In this document: positions 53,529 through 61,783 of the stretch, piece after piece | How positions within the stretch are numbered: position 1 is the first letter of the stretch | How the letters are laid out: every line of letters begins with the position of its first letter | Origin: Mucilaginibacter conchicola | Lineage (GTDB): Bacteria; Bacteroidota; Bacteroidia; Sphingobacteriales; Sphingobacteriaceae | DNA length: 64,000 nt | Direction of reading: 5' to 3' | Assembly (NCBI RefSeq): GCF_003432115.1 | Contig: NZ_QWDC01000001.1 | Location: forward strand, 1,054,001 to 1,118,000 | Translations under genes and position numbers: made by a program | Notes under the pieces: generated by a model | Told to the model about the DNA's origin: nothing | What the model saw: only the letters and a program-made list of their open reading frames with translations | Database searches by the model: none

Positions 53529-53541
53529 ATTGATTTACTTT

Positions 53542-54198
53542 TTAATATTGATTTTTTTTTGCCGCTGCAACAGACAGCAGTTCATTAATAGCCTTGGCTG
53601 TAGCACCCCATACTTTATGGCCATCCAAACTATAGTGCGGAGTTAGTACCTGGTCACCGGGAATAGATATCTCGCTTATACTTACTGCGCCGAAAGCTGC
53701 GAAGTGCTCAAGATCAACTTCAAATATTTGTTCTACTTCTCTTGTATCAGGCACAAAATTTGGCCGGTAAGGAATATATCCCAATACGGGCAGCATCATA
53801 AAATTGCTCGGGCCGATAAATACTTCGGTAAGCGTACCTAAAATGCGTACATCGCTTGCTACCAGCCCTATCTCCTCATTTGCTTCGCGCAGGGCTGTTT
53901 GTATCAGGTCATTATCACCTAACTCATACTTGCCGCCGGGAAAGGAAACCTCGCCGGAATGAAACCCGCTGTAGCTGCGCCTCAGGATCAACGGAAAACA
54001 TATCTTACCGGCACATGGATAAAGCAACATCAGCACGGCGCTCTTGCGGGTATTTTCATCGGGCAGCACACCTAAATATTTTGCAGCCATGGCTTCCATT
54101 TCAGGATGGGCCGCCTCACCGGGAAGCGGTTTCTTCAGCCCCTCAGCAAGCTGTTCAATGAAACAACTAAATGATGTACCTGCAGCCATGTTTAACAT
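53542..54198 (-). CDS. NUDIX hydrolase, CoA pyrophosphatase-like
   Basis: About 218 residues. The Nudix box runs from GGKYELGDNDLIQTALREAN into EEIGL. The preceding SGEVSFPGG and LPGEAAHPEM segments recall NudL-type CoA pyrophosphatases, which cleave CoA to 4'-phosphopantetheine and 3',5'-ADP. The longest frame starts at 54261, overlapping the upstream DsbA-like gene by 41 bases. I prefer the ATG at 54198 or 54189 (MAAGTSFSCFIEQL), in line with family N-termini. It is cytoplasmic and co-transcribed with the oxidoreductase gene. Confidence 0.85.
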   Translation of the reverse strand: MLNMAAGTSFSCFIEQLAEGLKKPLPGEAAHPEMEAMAAKYLGVLPDENTRKSAVLMLLYPCAGKICFPLILRRSYSGFHSGEVSFPGGKYELGDNDLIQTALREANEEIGLVASDVRILGTLTEVFIGPSNFMMLPVLGYIPYRPNFVPDTREVEQIFEVDLEHFAAFGAVSISEISIPGDQVLTPHYSLDGHKVWGATAKAINELLSVAAAKKNQY

Positions 54199-54220
54199 CC
54201 TAACCCAATTATTATCCGGC

Positions 54221-54901
54221 TTAATAAGCGCAGAAACCATCAGCGCATGATTGCCCCGCATTTAATTCGGTAGCGGTTTGCTGTGCCAATTGTTCGTCTA
54301 CCACCATTTTGAGCAGATCAAACTTTTGAAAACCACGGGTAAGCACTTTAACCGCTCCGTTATCGATAGTAAGCAACGTAGGGAAACCTTGCACACCAAG
54401 CTGGCGGCTAAACTCAAAACCATGAATGGTTTTACGCTTTGCATCATCAGAATCAAAGTGCTCTAAAAAGCTGTTTCTATCAACGCCTAACTCTTCGGCT
54501 ACATCGGCAAGCACATCGGCCTTTGTGATATCCAGACCGTTTACATAAAATGCTTTTTGTAATAGGCTCAGGTATTCAAAATCTTTACCCGGCATCAGGT
54601 TCTGTACCACCACAAGCGCACGGCTTGATGGCTCGGTATCATAGCGAAAGGTATCGGAAACAAACTTCATGGCATGATCAAAATACTGACCGCTCATCTT
54701 GTTCACATTTCTCCAATGGAACTCCAGAAATTCCCTATATTCATCATTTACTACTTGTTTGCTAAAAGGCGAAAATCCGCCCGAAATAATTTGCAGGTCT
54801 ATATTGGGGTAATTCTCTTTCAGTTGCTGCACTGTAGGGCTAAAGCCATAACACCATGAACACATAGGGTCGGTGAAATAATATATTTTCATAACACTCA
54901 A
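54221..54901 (-). CDS. DsbA/FrnE-family thioredoxin-fold oxidoreductase
   Basis: A 226-residue protein without signal peptide. Active site CSWC in FTDPMCSWCYGFSPTVQQL near 11-29, and the cis-Pro loop LGVQGFPTLLTIDN near 170-183. This layout matches FrnE-like DsbA proteins, cytoplasmic thiol oxidoreductases or isomerases linked to oxidative stress. The C-terminus has two more Cys (GQSCADGFCAY). It is the upstream member of a run with the NUDIX and flavin oxidoreductase genes. Confidence 0.9.
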   Translation of the reverse strand: MSVMKIYYFTDPMCSWCYGFSPTVQQLKENYPNIDLQIISGGFSPFSKQVVNDEYREFLEFHWRNVNKMSGQYFDHAMKFVSDTFRYDTEPSSRALVVVQNLMPGKDFEYLSLLQKAFYVNGLDITKADVLADVAEELGVDRNSFLEHFDSDDAKRKTIHGFEFSRQLGVQGFPTLLTIDNGAVKVLTRGFQKFDLLKMVVDEQLAQQTATELNAGQSCADGFCAY

Positions 54902-55016
54902 ATTTTATTGCTATACAAAGATGGCCCCACTTTAAATGCTTTAAAATGGATGATTTTTGCTTTGTGATGGATGTTTTTGTATGAGAAGGGCATTATCAAA
55001 TACGATTAAATAAAAA

Positions 55017-55045
55017 GGCCAAACGGTAAACCGTTTGGCCTTTTT
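55017..55045 (-). terminator. Strong bidirectional terminator
   Basis: Perfect 10-bp GC-rich stem (GGCCAAACGG with CCGTTTGGCC), 4-base loop TAAA, flanked by A and T runs. It lies about 45 bases after the stop of the flavoprotein gene at 55088 (minus strand). Confidence 0.88.
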
Positions 55046-55087
55046 ATTCTAACAAGAGGTATTTACGATACACGCAAACGCAAAACT

Positions 55088-55645
55088 TTAAGCGGCATCG
55101 GCACCGTCGCTTTTAAAACTTTCAAGAAAATCAAGATACAGCGGAACACTTCTCTCTATCCATTCTTCCGTTGGGTTAAACGTCATTCCGTAATAAGCAA
55201 AAAATGGTTGGTAGTCTGCTTTAATATAATCAAACAGTGCTTCAAACGGGCGGGTAAGCTCTTCAAGGGTGTACTTGAAAATCGTACCATGCTGCAAATG
55301 CTCTTCTTTTAGCCCTAATGTTACCGCCAGCGCCACCTTTTTACCTTTAAATTTAAAGTCGCTTGCGCTACCATAGGCCCAGCCGCGGGTAAGTACTTCA
55401 TCAAACCATTTTTTTAACAGCGCCGGGCTATGGTACCAATAGTATGGAAACTGGAAAATTATCCTGTCATGCTCTTCAACCAGTTTCTGCTCTGCGGCTA
55501 TATCAAATTGCTGATCGGGGTAAACTTGATGCAGTTGATGGATATGAAACTGCTCGGGATATTTTTCTAATTCGTTAAGCCATCTTTTGTTTATCACTGA
55601 ATTGTTGATATCAGGATGTGTTACGATAATCAATGTTTTTTTCAT
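55088..55645 (-). CDS. NAD(P)H-dependent quinone reductase-like flavoprotein
   Basis: A 185-residue flavodoxin-like reductase of the KefF/YwrO/NQO type: KKTLIIVTHPDINNSVINKR at the N-terminus, FQFPYYWYHSPALLKKWFDE and RGWAYGSASDFKFKGKKVA, all family signatures. It reduces quinones or electrophiles with two electrons using FMN or FAD. It is divergent from the HxlR regulator gene with 91 bases between; HxlR proteins often control such a neighbour. A palindromic site lies in the gap. Confidence 0.92.
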   Translation of the reverse strand: MKKTLIIVTHPDINNSVINKRWLNELEKYPEQFHIHQLHQVYPDQQFDIAAEQKLVEEHDRIIFQFPYYWYHSPALLKKWFDEVLTRGWAYGSASDFKFKGKKVALAVTLGLKEEHLQHGTIFKYTLEELTRPFEALFDYIKADYQPFFAYYGMTFNPTEEWIERSVPLYLDFLESFKSDGADAA

Positions 55646-55702
55646 TTTAATTTCAAATTATACAGCAAAGGTATTTTGCCTGATTTGAATCGTCTATATT
55701 CG

Positions 55703-55712
55703 CAACCGGTTG
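55703..55712. promoter_or_regulatory. Short palindrome in the HxlR/reductase gap
   Basis: CAACCGGTTG, a perfect 10-base palindrome, between the divergent reductase and HxlR genes, 58 bases upstream of the reductase start. It is a possible secondary operator, weak on its own. Confidence 0.3.
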
Positions 55713-55716
55713 TAGG

Positions 55717-55738
55717 ATACTATAAAAAATGTTAGTAT
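55717..55738 (+). promoter_or_regulatory. Inverted-repeat operator overlapping the HxlR start codon
   Basis: ATACTA (55717-55722) and TAGTAT (55733-55738) are exact inverted repeats 10 bases apart, and the right arm includes the first bases of the HxlR start codon at 55737. HxlR proteins bind such short spaced inverted repeats and often autoregulate. Placement supports repression of its own gene and perhaps control of the divergent reductase. Confidence 0.55.
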
Positions 55739-56096
55739 GTCTAAAATAAAAGAAACCTCTACCAACTTTGCTAACAAGCAAGCGTTGGCTGATCATTGCT
55801 CAGAAGTATATGCTTCCATCATCCTCGGCGGGCAATGGTCTATCGCCATCTGCTCGTGGTTGGCCAATGGCAAGCTAAGGTATTGCGAACTGAAAAAATC
55901 CCTTCCAAATATTACTGAACGCATGCTTTCGCTTCAGCTTCGCAAACTCGAAGACCATAAGATCATTAGCCGTTCTGTATTTGCAGGCGTGCCACCAAGA
56001 GTTGAATATGAATTAACTGCCATTGGTTATGAATTAGTGCCCATTATTAAAATGCTCGAAAGCTGGGGAGAGAAGCATAAAAAATGTATGGATTAG
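55737..56096 (+). CDS. HxlR-family transcriptional regulator
   Basis: A 119-residue winged-helix regulator. The HxlR domain runs from LADHCSEVYASIILGGQWSI (Cys near 21 is the conserved sensing position) through GKLRYCELKKSLPNITERML and LRKLEDHKIISRSVFAGVPP to EYELTAIGYELVPIIKMLES. The family senses electrophiles or oxidants through Cys and regulates neighbouring detoxification genes. It is divergent from a quinone-reductase-like gene. The start codon overlaps a likely autoregulatory operator. Confidence 0.93.
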   Translation: MSKIKETSTNFANKQALADHCSEVYASIILGGQWSIAICSWLANGKLRYCELKKSLPNITERMLSLQLRKLEDHKIISRSVFAGVPPRVEYELTAIGYELVPIIKMLESWGEKHKKCMD

Positions 56097-56124
56097 CTGC
56101 ACAGATCCGTGATATGACAGCTCC

Positions 56125-57411
56125 TTACATAGCAAGCGGTAAGCTGATGTAGAATGTAGTGCCTGCCCCTTCCCTGCTATCGCACCAGATACGGCCATGA
56201 TTGGCACGTATAAAGTCCCATGACAGCATCAGGCCCAATCCGGTACCTTTTTCGCCTTTGGTACCGTAGGTACTGTTAAGTTGTCCTTCAGAAAAAAGTT
56301 CGGCCTGTTTTTCTGCGGGGATGCCTTTACCATCATCATGCACGGCGATCAATCCGTTATGGTCTTGTTTTTCGGCGCTGATCTGTATCCTGCCACCGGG
56401 ATAAGAAAACTTGATGGCATTGCTGATGAGGTTACGCACAACAAAATCCAGTTGATCAATATCGGCCAAAACAGCCACCGGGTTGCCGGCAGGTGCGCTG
56501 ATCTCGATGTTCTTAGCAATGGCCTGCGCACGGAGCAAATCAAGCGAACGCTGTATCGCACTCATGGCGTTTACGGTAGCCACCTGCGGTTCGGCACCTT
56601 TTAGCTGGGCGGTGGCCCAATTGAGCAGAGTATTAAGCGTTTCGTTAAAAGACCAGCTTTGCTCTTTAAGTAAGGTAATCACTTCTTTTTCTTCCGCATC
56701 GTCCAGCAGGTCAAGGCCCAGTACATCCAGCGCCTGCATAATGTTACCCGCAGGGCCCCTCAGGTCATGGCCGATGATGGAGAAAAGTGTGTCTTTAATG
56801 CGGTTTGATTTGAGCAGGGATCTATTGAGACGACTTAATTTCCTGTGATAAAGCGCAAAAACAAGGAAGAGCAAAACAAGCGATGTTGAGATCATGATAA
56901 AAATCAGCCGATCGTCTTTATTTTGTTCTACCGCACGCTGCCTGGCTTCTTCTTTTCGCCTGTTGCTTTCAAAAACCGTTTTAAGGAGTTCCTGGTGAGC
57001 TTCAAGCGCGGCGAGCGCGTCACCGTAGTTTTGTTGTTGTTTATATACAGCACTCCTGGCTTTCATAATATCGGCCAGCAGATCTGCGCGGTTGAGCCTA
57101 AGGGCTATTTCGCGGGCACTATCCAGGTAGTTCAGGCTTTCGCTACTGTCTTGCCCTTTTAAAAGTATGGCAATGCGTGTTAGCGAGCGGGCTTCATGTT
57201 CAGGAAGCTTGTGCAATCGTGCATGTGCAAGCGCTCGCTTGTGGTACGCTATCGCTTTGCTGGTATCCTGTTGTCTGGCAAAATCATCAGCAGAATCGGT
57301 CAATAACCTATGCCTGGTTACATCAATAGAGTCGGCCAAAGGCAAAGGTTTGCCCTGGCAGCCCTGGGCTACGCATAAAAACAATACACAAGTGGTCAGA
57401 TAGGTTCTCAC
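56125..57411 (-). CDS. Membrane histidine kinase with TPR region
   Basis: A 428-residue sensor kinase. N-terminal signal-like segment (RTYLTTCVLFLCVAQGCQG; the Cys could mark a lipoprotein but the lipobox is poor). Helical TPR-like repeats near 30-160 (DTSKAIAYHKRALAHARLHK). A membrane helix near 175-193 (FIMISTSLVLLFLVFALYHR). Then the kinase: H-box FSIIGHDLRGPAGNIMQAL with His near 214 and HATPase motifs (FVVRNLISNAIKFSYPGGRI, VHDDGKGIPAEK, TYGTKGEKGTGLGLML). No response regulator is adjacent, so it is an orphan in this window. Confidence 0.9.
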   Translation of the reverse strand: MRTYLTTCVLFLCVAQGCQGKPLPLADSIDVTRHRLLTDSADDFARQQDTSKAIAYHKRALAHARLHKLPEHEARSLTRIAILLKGQDSSESLNYLDSAREIALRLNRADLLADIMKARSAVYKQQQNYGDALAALEAHQELLKTVFESNRRKEEARQRAVEQNKDDRLIFIMISTSLVLLFLVFALYHRKLSRLNRSLLKSNRIKDTLFSIIGHDLRGPAGNIMQALDVLGLDLLDDAEEKEVITLLKEQSWSFNETLNTLLNWATAQLKGAEPQVATVNAMSAIQRSLDLLRAQAIAKNIEISAPAGNPVAVLADIDQLDFVVRNLISNAIKFSYPGGRIQISAEKQDHNGLIAVHDDGKGIPAEKQAELFSEGQLNSTYGTKGEKGTGLGLMLSWDFIRANHGRIWCDSREGAGTTFYISLPLAM

Positions 57412-57600
57412 TGATCATAGTTACGTATACTATTCCCGTTTGTTGAGTATGCACTACAGTCTGTTTTTTTTGAAATAGCACTAATAATTTACGTCTGGTG
57501 CCGGCTTAACGGCTGAGGGCAGTTCAGGTTAAATAGTTTACTGACATAACGCTCTTGAATATATTGTAAACAAAAAGTTACAAAGTGTATAAATAACACA

Positions 57601-57631
57601 TTGACATATTTTCATAAAAAGCCTATGTTTG
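57601..57631 (+). promoter_or_regulatory. Bacteroidota-type promoter of the TonB receptor operon
   Basis: TTG at 57601-57603 (-33 element) and TATGTTTG at 57624-57631, a perfect match to TAnnTTTG (-7 element), 20 bases apart. Transcription should start near 57636-57640, leaving a leader of only about 20-25 bases. Confidence 0.75.
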
Positions 57632-57635
57632 CACT

Positions 57636-57658
57636 TTATTTAGATTTAGTCCAAATAA
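57636..57658 (+). promoter_or_regulatory. 23-bp palindromic operator at the transcription start
   Basis: TTATTTAGA - TTTAG - TCCAAATAA: 9-base arms with one mismatch. It covers the expected transcription start and ends one base before the TTG start codon, so a bound protein would block initiation. Length and symmetry resemble Fur/DtxR-type metal-regulator sites, and the operon content (TonB receptor, barrel, di-haem peroxidase) fits metal control. The identity of the regulator is inferred. Confidence 0.6.
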
Positions 57659-57659
57659 A

Positions 57660-60413
57660 TTGAAGATACTTTACTATTTCATTATTTTTTTATTTCTGAT
57701 CTCAACCTGCGCTGCTTTCGGGCAATCAGGCGAGGTAATAGTTACCGGTAAGGTAACAGACGATGCCGGCAAGCCTATTGAATTTGCCAACATCTCTTGT
57801 GCCGACCTCAATATTTCTACATCCAGCAATGCCGGGGGGAATTTTAGCCTGAGCCTGAGAACAACCCGAGCCGACTCAACCACGCTTAGCATCACCTTTG
57901 TGGGTAAACGCGCAGTAAGTATTCCGGTAAGCATGCACGTATCTACAAGTAACCTCGTGATCAAGCTACAGGCGTTAAGCCTAACGCTTAACGAGGTGCA
58001 GATCAACTCGCAACGCAAACGGAGCAACATATCCAACTCATCCATCATATTTGACCGCGAAGCAATAGAGCAGGTACAAGCTTACAGCCTGGCCGATGTG
58101 CTTAACAATTTACCGGGCAAACGCATGTCTGCGCCCGATCTGCAGTACAACCAGCAGGCAACCCTGCGTTCGGCAAGCACCACCGGCGATCCCGTGCAGC
58201 AAGCTAATAATGCCCGGGGTGTAGCTATTTATGTTGATGACATTCGCCAATCAAACGATGCTAATATGCAAACCCGCGGCGTTGGTGCCTGGGGAATAAC
58301 AGGTGGCGCCATTGGCAACATAAAAGACCCTCTTACAGGTAGCCCACAATATGATACACCTTTCGGCGGGCTTGATATAAGGAACATACCGGCAGATAAT
58401 ATTGAAAGTATAGAAGTGGTATCGGGCGTGGCATCTGCCAAATACGGCGAACTTACTGATGGTGCTATCATTATCAAACGTATGGCCGGCAAAACGGATT
58501 ACCGGGTTAACCTGCGTTTAAATGGCGCATCTACCAACGCATCTGTTTCAAAGGGTTTTAACCTGGGCAAACGCCTGGGTGCCATCAACGTAAATTTCAA
58601 TTACCTCAACAGTATACAAACGCCTACTGATAACCTGAAGAATTACGGCAGGGTAAGTGGCGGCTTAATGTGGACAACCAAACCCTTCCGCAACTTGCGA
58701 AACACATTTAGCGCCGATTACAGCCATAAGATAGATAACAGGAAGATAGACCCTGACGACTCAGAGAGCCAAATGATGTACTCTAAAGAACAACGCTTAA
58801 GCCTCAGCAACCGCATGAGCCTGGAAGTGAACAATTCGGCCTGGTTGGAGCGAGCCTCGTTCAGTGTGTCTTATGACGAAGGGTACCAGGAAAGCTACCG
58901 GCAAAGAACCGTGAACAGCGCAGTGGTAGGTGTTGCGGATAAAGATACCACAGGTATTTACGAAGGCTATTTCAGGCCGGGGAATTATTTATCTGTAGAT
59001 CATATCAAGGGCCGCCCTTATAATGGCAGCGCGTCCCTGGATCTGGTTAATACAGTTAACTGGGGAAGCTTTACGCACAACATTTCCCTCGGCGGTACTT
59101 TCTCCTTTTCGGGCAACAAAGGCGAAGGTGTTCTTTCTGATCCGGACCACCCTTTTTTCAATATCAACGCCGGCGGCAACCGCGGCCAGCGACCTTACCC
59201 CTTTGATCTGTTACGCAACATTTACAACGGCGGCGTTTACCTGGAAGATAAAGCAACTACCAGTATGCTGGGTAAGCCGCTCACCCTATCTGCAGGTGTG
59301 CGGTATGATGTTCAAAACGGATTTCCGAGCTGGCAGCCACGTATCAACGCCAGTTATAATCTCTCAACTAAATGGTCGGTAAATGCGGCCTTTGGTATTG
59401 CCAGCAAGGCCCCGTCCATGTCATTCAGGTATCCGGCGCCAAGTTACTTTGATATCCCTTTACTTAATATTTACAATGGCAAAGTAAATGAGAGCGTTTT
59501 CCTGGCCTACACCCAGAAGATAATTAAAGATAACAGCAATCTTAAACCATCCAAATCTAACCAGGTAGAAGTGGGTTTGCGTTATGATGGTGGCTGGCTA
59601 AGCTCATCCCTATCAGGCTATATCAAACGCAACCGTGATGGTTTAAATAGTGTAAGCAGTTATCTGGCCATATATCTGCCAACTTATGATACGGTAATTA
59701 CGCCCGGTCAAAAACCTGTTTACACCCCTACGGGCAATTTGAAATTGTACGGATCAGAACAAGACAGGAGCATCACCAATAGCGTAAAATCAGACAACTA
59801 TGGCCTGGAATGGTTCGTCAGTACCAAAAAGGTAAGATCTATACAAACCTCTTTCAACCTTAACACCTCGTTCAGTTACAGTAAATACGAGAACGTTGGC
59901 GCGGTGAGGACAGAGAAAGTGGATGATAACTTCATCATTGCAGGCCGTAAAGCCTGGTATGGTATTTACCCTGCAGAACAAAGCCAGAATTGGGCTGTAA
60001 TGAGTAAGCTAACTACCAACACCCACATCCCCAAACTGGGCTTCATCGTGAGCATAATGGCCGATATTTATTGGTCTACAATAACATATTCGCCGGGTAA
60101 AAACGCCTATCCGATAGCTTATATCGATAAAGACGGTATTGTAAACCCTATACCAGTGTTTGACCCTACTAACACCGATTACAACTATTTAGTAAGAAGC
60201 CCCGAAGATGCAAGAAGGCTCAAAAGGCCGGCATTTGTTTACAGCAACCTGAGTGCAAGACTATCAAAAGAAATAAAAAAGAAAGTAAACATATCCATCT
60301 ACGCCTACAACTTTCTCAACCTGCTTATCCGCGATTATGACAGGTTGCTGGATACCGTTAATACCTACAACAACCCGGTAAACGTGGGTGCCGAAATATC
60401 ATTTAAACTCTAA
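57660..60413 (+). CDS. TonB-dependent receptor
   Basis: A 917-residue outer-membrane active transporter. Signal peptide (KILYYFIIFLFLISTCAAFG), carboxypeptidase-regulatory-like domain near 25-105 (VIVTGKVTDDAGKPIEFANI), plug near 120-260 (QAYSLADVLNNLPGKRM, NIESIEVVSGVASAKYGE), and a 22-strand barrel to the C-terminus (NVGAEISFKL). The start codon is TTG at 57660; no ATG is available before the signal peptide. The substrate is unknown; an iron or other metal chelate is likely from the operon. No SusD partner follows, so it is not a typical polysaccharide-utilisation receptor. Confidence 0.93.
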   Translation: MKILYYFIIFLFLISTCAAFGQSGEVIVTGKVTDDAGKPIEFANISCADLNISTSSNAGGNFSLSLRTTRADSTTLSITFVGKRAVSIPVSMHVSTSNLVIKLQALSLTLNEVQINSQRKRSNISNSSIIFDREAIEQVQAYSLADVLNNLPGKRMSAPDLQYNQQATLRSASTTGDPVQQANNARGVAIYVDDIRQSNDANMQTRGVGAWGITGGAIGNIKDPLTGSPQYDTPFGGLDIRNIPADNIESIEVVSGVASAKYGELTDGAIIIKRMAGKTDYRVNLRLNGASTNASVSKGFNLGKRLGAINVNFNYLNSIQTPTDNLKNYGRVSGGLMWTTKPFRNLRNTFSADYSHKIDNRKIDPDDSESQMMYSKEQRLSLSNRMSLEVNNSAWLERASFSVSYDEGYQESYRQRTVNSAVVGVADKDTTGIYEGYFRPGNYLSVDHIKGRPYNGSASLDLVNTVNWGSFTHNISLGGTFSFSGNKGEGVLSDPDHPFFNINAGGNRGQRPYPFDLLRNIYNGGVYLEDKATTSMLGKPLTLSAGVRYDVQNGFPSWQPRINASYNLSTKWSVNAAFGIASKAPSMSFRYPAPSYFDIPLLNIYNGKVNESVFLAYTQKIIKDNSNLKPSKSNQVEVGLRYDGGWLSSSLSGYIKRNRDGLNSVSSYLAIYLPTYDTVITPGQKPVYTPTGNLKLYGSEQDRSITNSVKSDNYGLEWFVSTKKVRSIQTSFNLNTSFSYSKYENVGAVRTEKVDDNFIIAGRKAWYGIYPAEQSQNWAVMSKLTTNTHIPKLGFIVSIMADIYWSTITYSPGKNAYPIAYIDKDGIVNPIPVFDPTNTDYNYLVRSPEDARRLKRPAFVYSNLSARLSKEIKKKVNISIYAYNFLNLLIRDYDRLLDTVNTYNNPVNVGAEISFKL

Positions 60414-60433
60414 AAATCCTTAATCCATATAAT

Positions 60434-61783
60434 ATGAAACATATCAACTACCTTTTTCTAATGCTGAGTTTTATTGTACTCGCAACATCCTGTAAAAAGA
60501 ACGACCCTAAAGACATTGAACTGGCTTCATTAAGCGTAAAAACAGCATTTGATGCCGATAATGCAACCTACGGTTTTGACATGAGCCAGCTAAAAGTTAC
60601 AGCCACCAACCTGGTTACCAACCAAACCTACACCGGTAAAACCGAAACAGACGGTACTGTAAACTTCAGCTCATTATCTCCCGGTGATTACAACATAGCC
60701 GCAACACTAACTATTAAAGCGAGCGACTATAATGCCAAGGCAGGTACCAATGTTGAAGACGATGTTGTTTTTAACGGTTCCATTTCGCGCCAAAACGTGC
60801 AGCAAGCAGCTTCTGCAGCCATCACTTTAAAAGCGGGCCGTATTGGCGACTTTGTGATAAAACAGGTTTACTACGCCGGTTCTGACATAAAGGATGGTGC
60901 ATTGTTCCGCGATCAATTCATCGAGATCTACAACAACTCAAACGAAACCTTATATGCTGATAGCCTTTATTTTGGCCAGGTAGAAAACGTAAGCGCAGTA
61001 GCTACCCGTATTGATTTTACCAAAGGTTACTACCAGGCCAACGGTAGCTGGGACTGGACAAAAGCTGTTGACATGAACAACGATAAAGCCAACACTGATT
61101 ACATCTACTCAAAATCATTGTTCATGATCCCGGGTACAGGCAAACAATACCCTGTTGAACCGGGCAAAAGCATCATTATAGCGGCAAATGCACTTAACCA
61201 CAAAGCCCCTTATACCGATGCCACAGGCAAAACTATAGGCGTTAACAAACCGGAGCTAACGGTAGATCTTTCTGCTGCTGACTTTGAGGTTTACCTGGGC
61301 AACCAGGACGGTATTAACCCATTGGCATCAGACATAGATAACCCTGCGGTACCTAACGTTGTGGTTATTAACCGTGGTGGTAACCGCGACCTTGTGATAG
61401 ATAACCTGGGCCGCGATGGTATCATGATCTTTAAAACTGCTGCCGATGTAAAGAACCTGCCGCGTTACGCAACGCCTGATAAAACCGTAGTAACGGCAAC
61501 AAGCACACTTTCTACACAAATACCTATCAGCTATATTATTGATGGTGTAGGTTTACAACATGCTGTTGCGGCATCGCGTGTACCAAAACAATTGCCAGAC
61601 CTGCTTGATGGTGGCGAAATATTTGTTACCGGTGGTTCTTACTCATCACAATCAGTAGTGCGTAAAACGCGCCGCGTGGTTAACGGCCGTATTGTGTTGC
61701 AAGACACCAACAATTCAACTAACGATTTTGGTGTACTGATAAAAGCCGATCCTTCTAAATCAGCAACATCATTTATTAATTGA
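60434..61783 (+). CDS. DUF4876 lipoprotein
   Basis: A 449-residue lipoprotein (YLFLMLSFIVLATSCKKNDP; Cys at 20). An N-terminal transthyretin-like module (LKVTATNLVTNQTYTGKTET) precedes the DUF4876 region (FVIKQVYYAGSDIKDGALFR, DQFIEIYNNSNETLYADSLY), a lamin-tail-like beta fold. Such proteins are found beside TonB receptors and are probably surface lipoproteins assisting substrate capture. The stop overlaps the next gene start by 4 bases, so the two are coupled. Function is inferred from context. Confidence 0.88.
   Translation: MKHINYLFLMLSFIVLATSCKKNDPKDIELASLSVKTAFDADNATYGFDMSQLKVTATNLVTNQTYTGKTETDGTVNFSSLSPGDYNIAATLTIKASDYNAKAGTNVEDDVVFNGSISRQNVQQAASAAITLKAGRIGDFVIKQVYYAGSDIKDGALFRDQFIEIYNNSNETLYADSLYFGQVENVSAVATRIDFTKGYYQANGSWDWTKAVDMNNDKANTDYIYSKSLFMIPGTGKQYPVEPGKSIIIAANALNHKAPYTDATGKTIGVNKPELTVDLSAADFEVYLGNQDGINPLASDIDNPAVPNVVVINRGGNRDLVIDNLGRDGIMIFKTAADVKNLPRYATPDKTVVTATSTLSTQIPISYIIDGVGLQHAVAASRVPKQLPDLLDGGEIFVTGGSYSSQSVVRKTRRVVNGRIVLQDTNNSTNDFGVLIKADPSKSATSFIN

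Noticed and set aside
57660..60413. TonB receptor as part of a SusC/SusD polysaccharide-utilisation locus
   Set aside because: No SusD homologue, glycosidase or HTCS gene follows; the partners are DUF4876, DUF6850 and a cytochrome c peroxidase.
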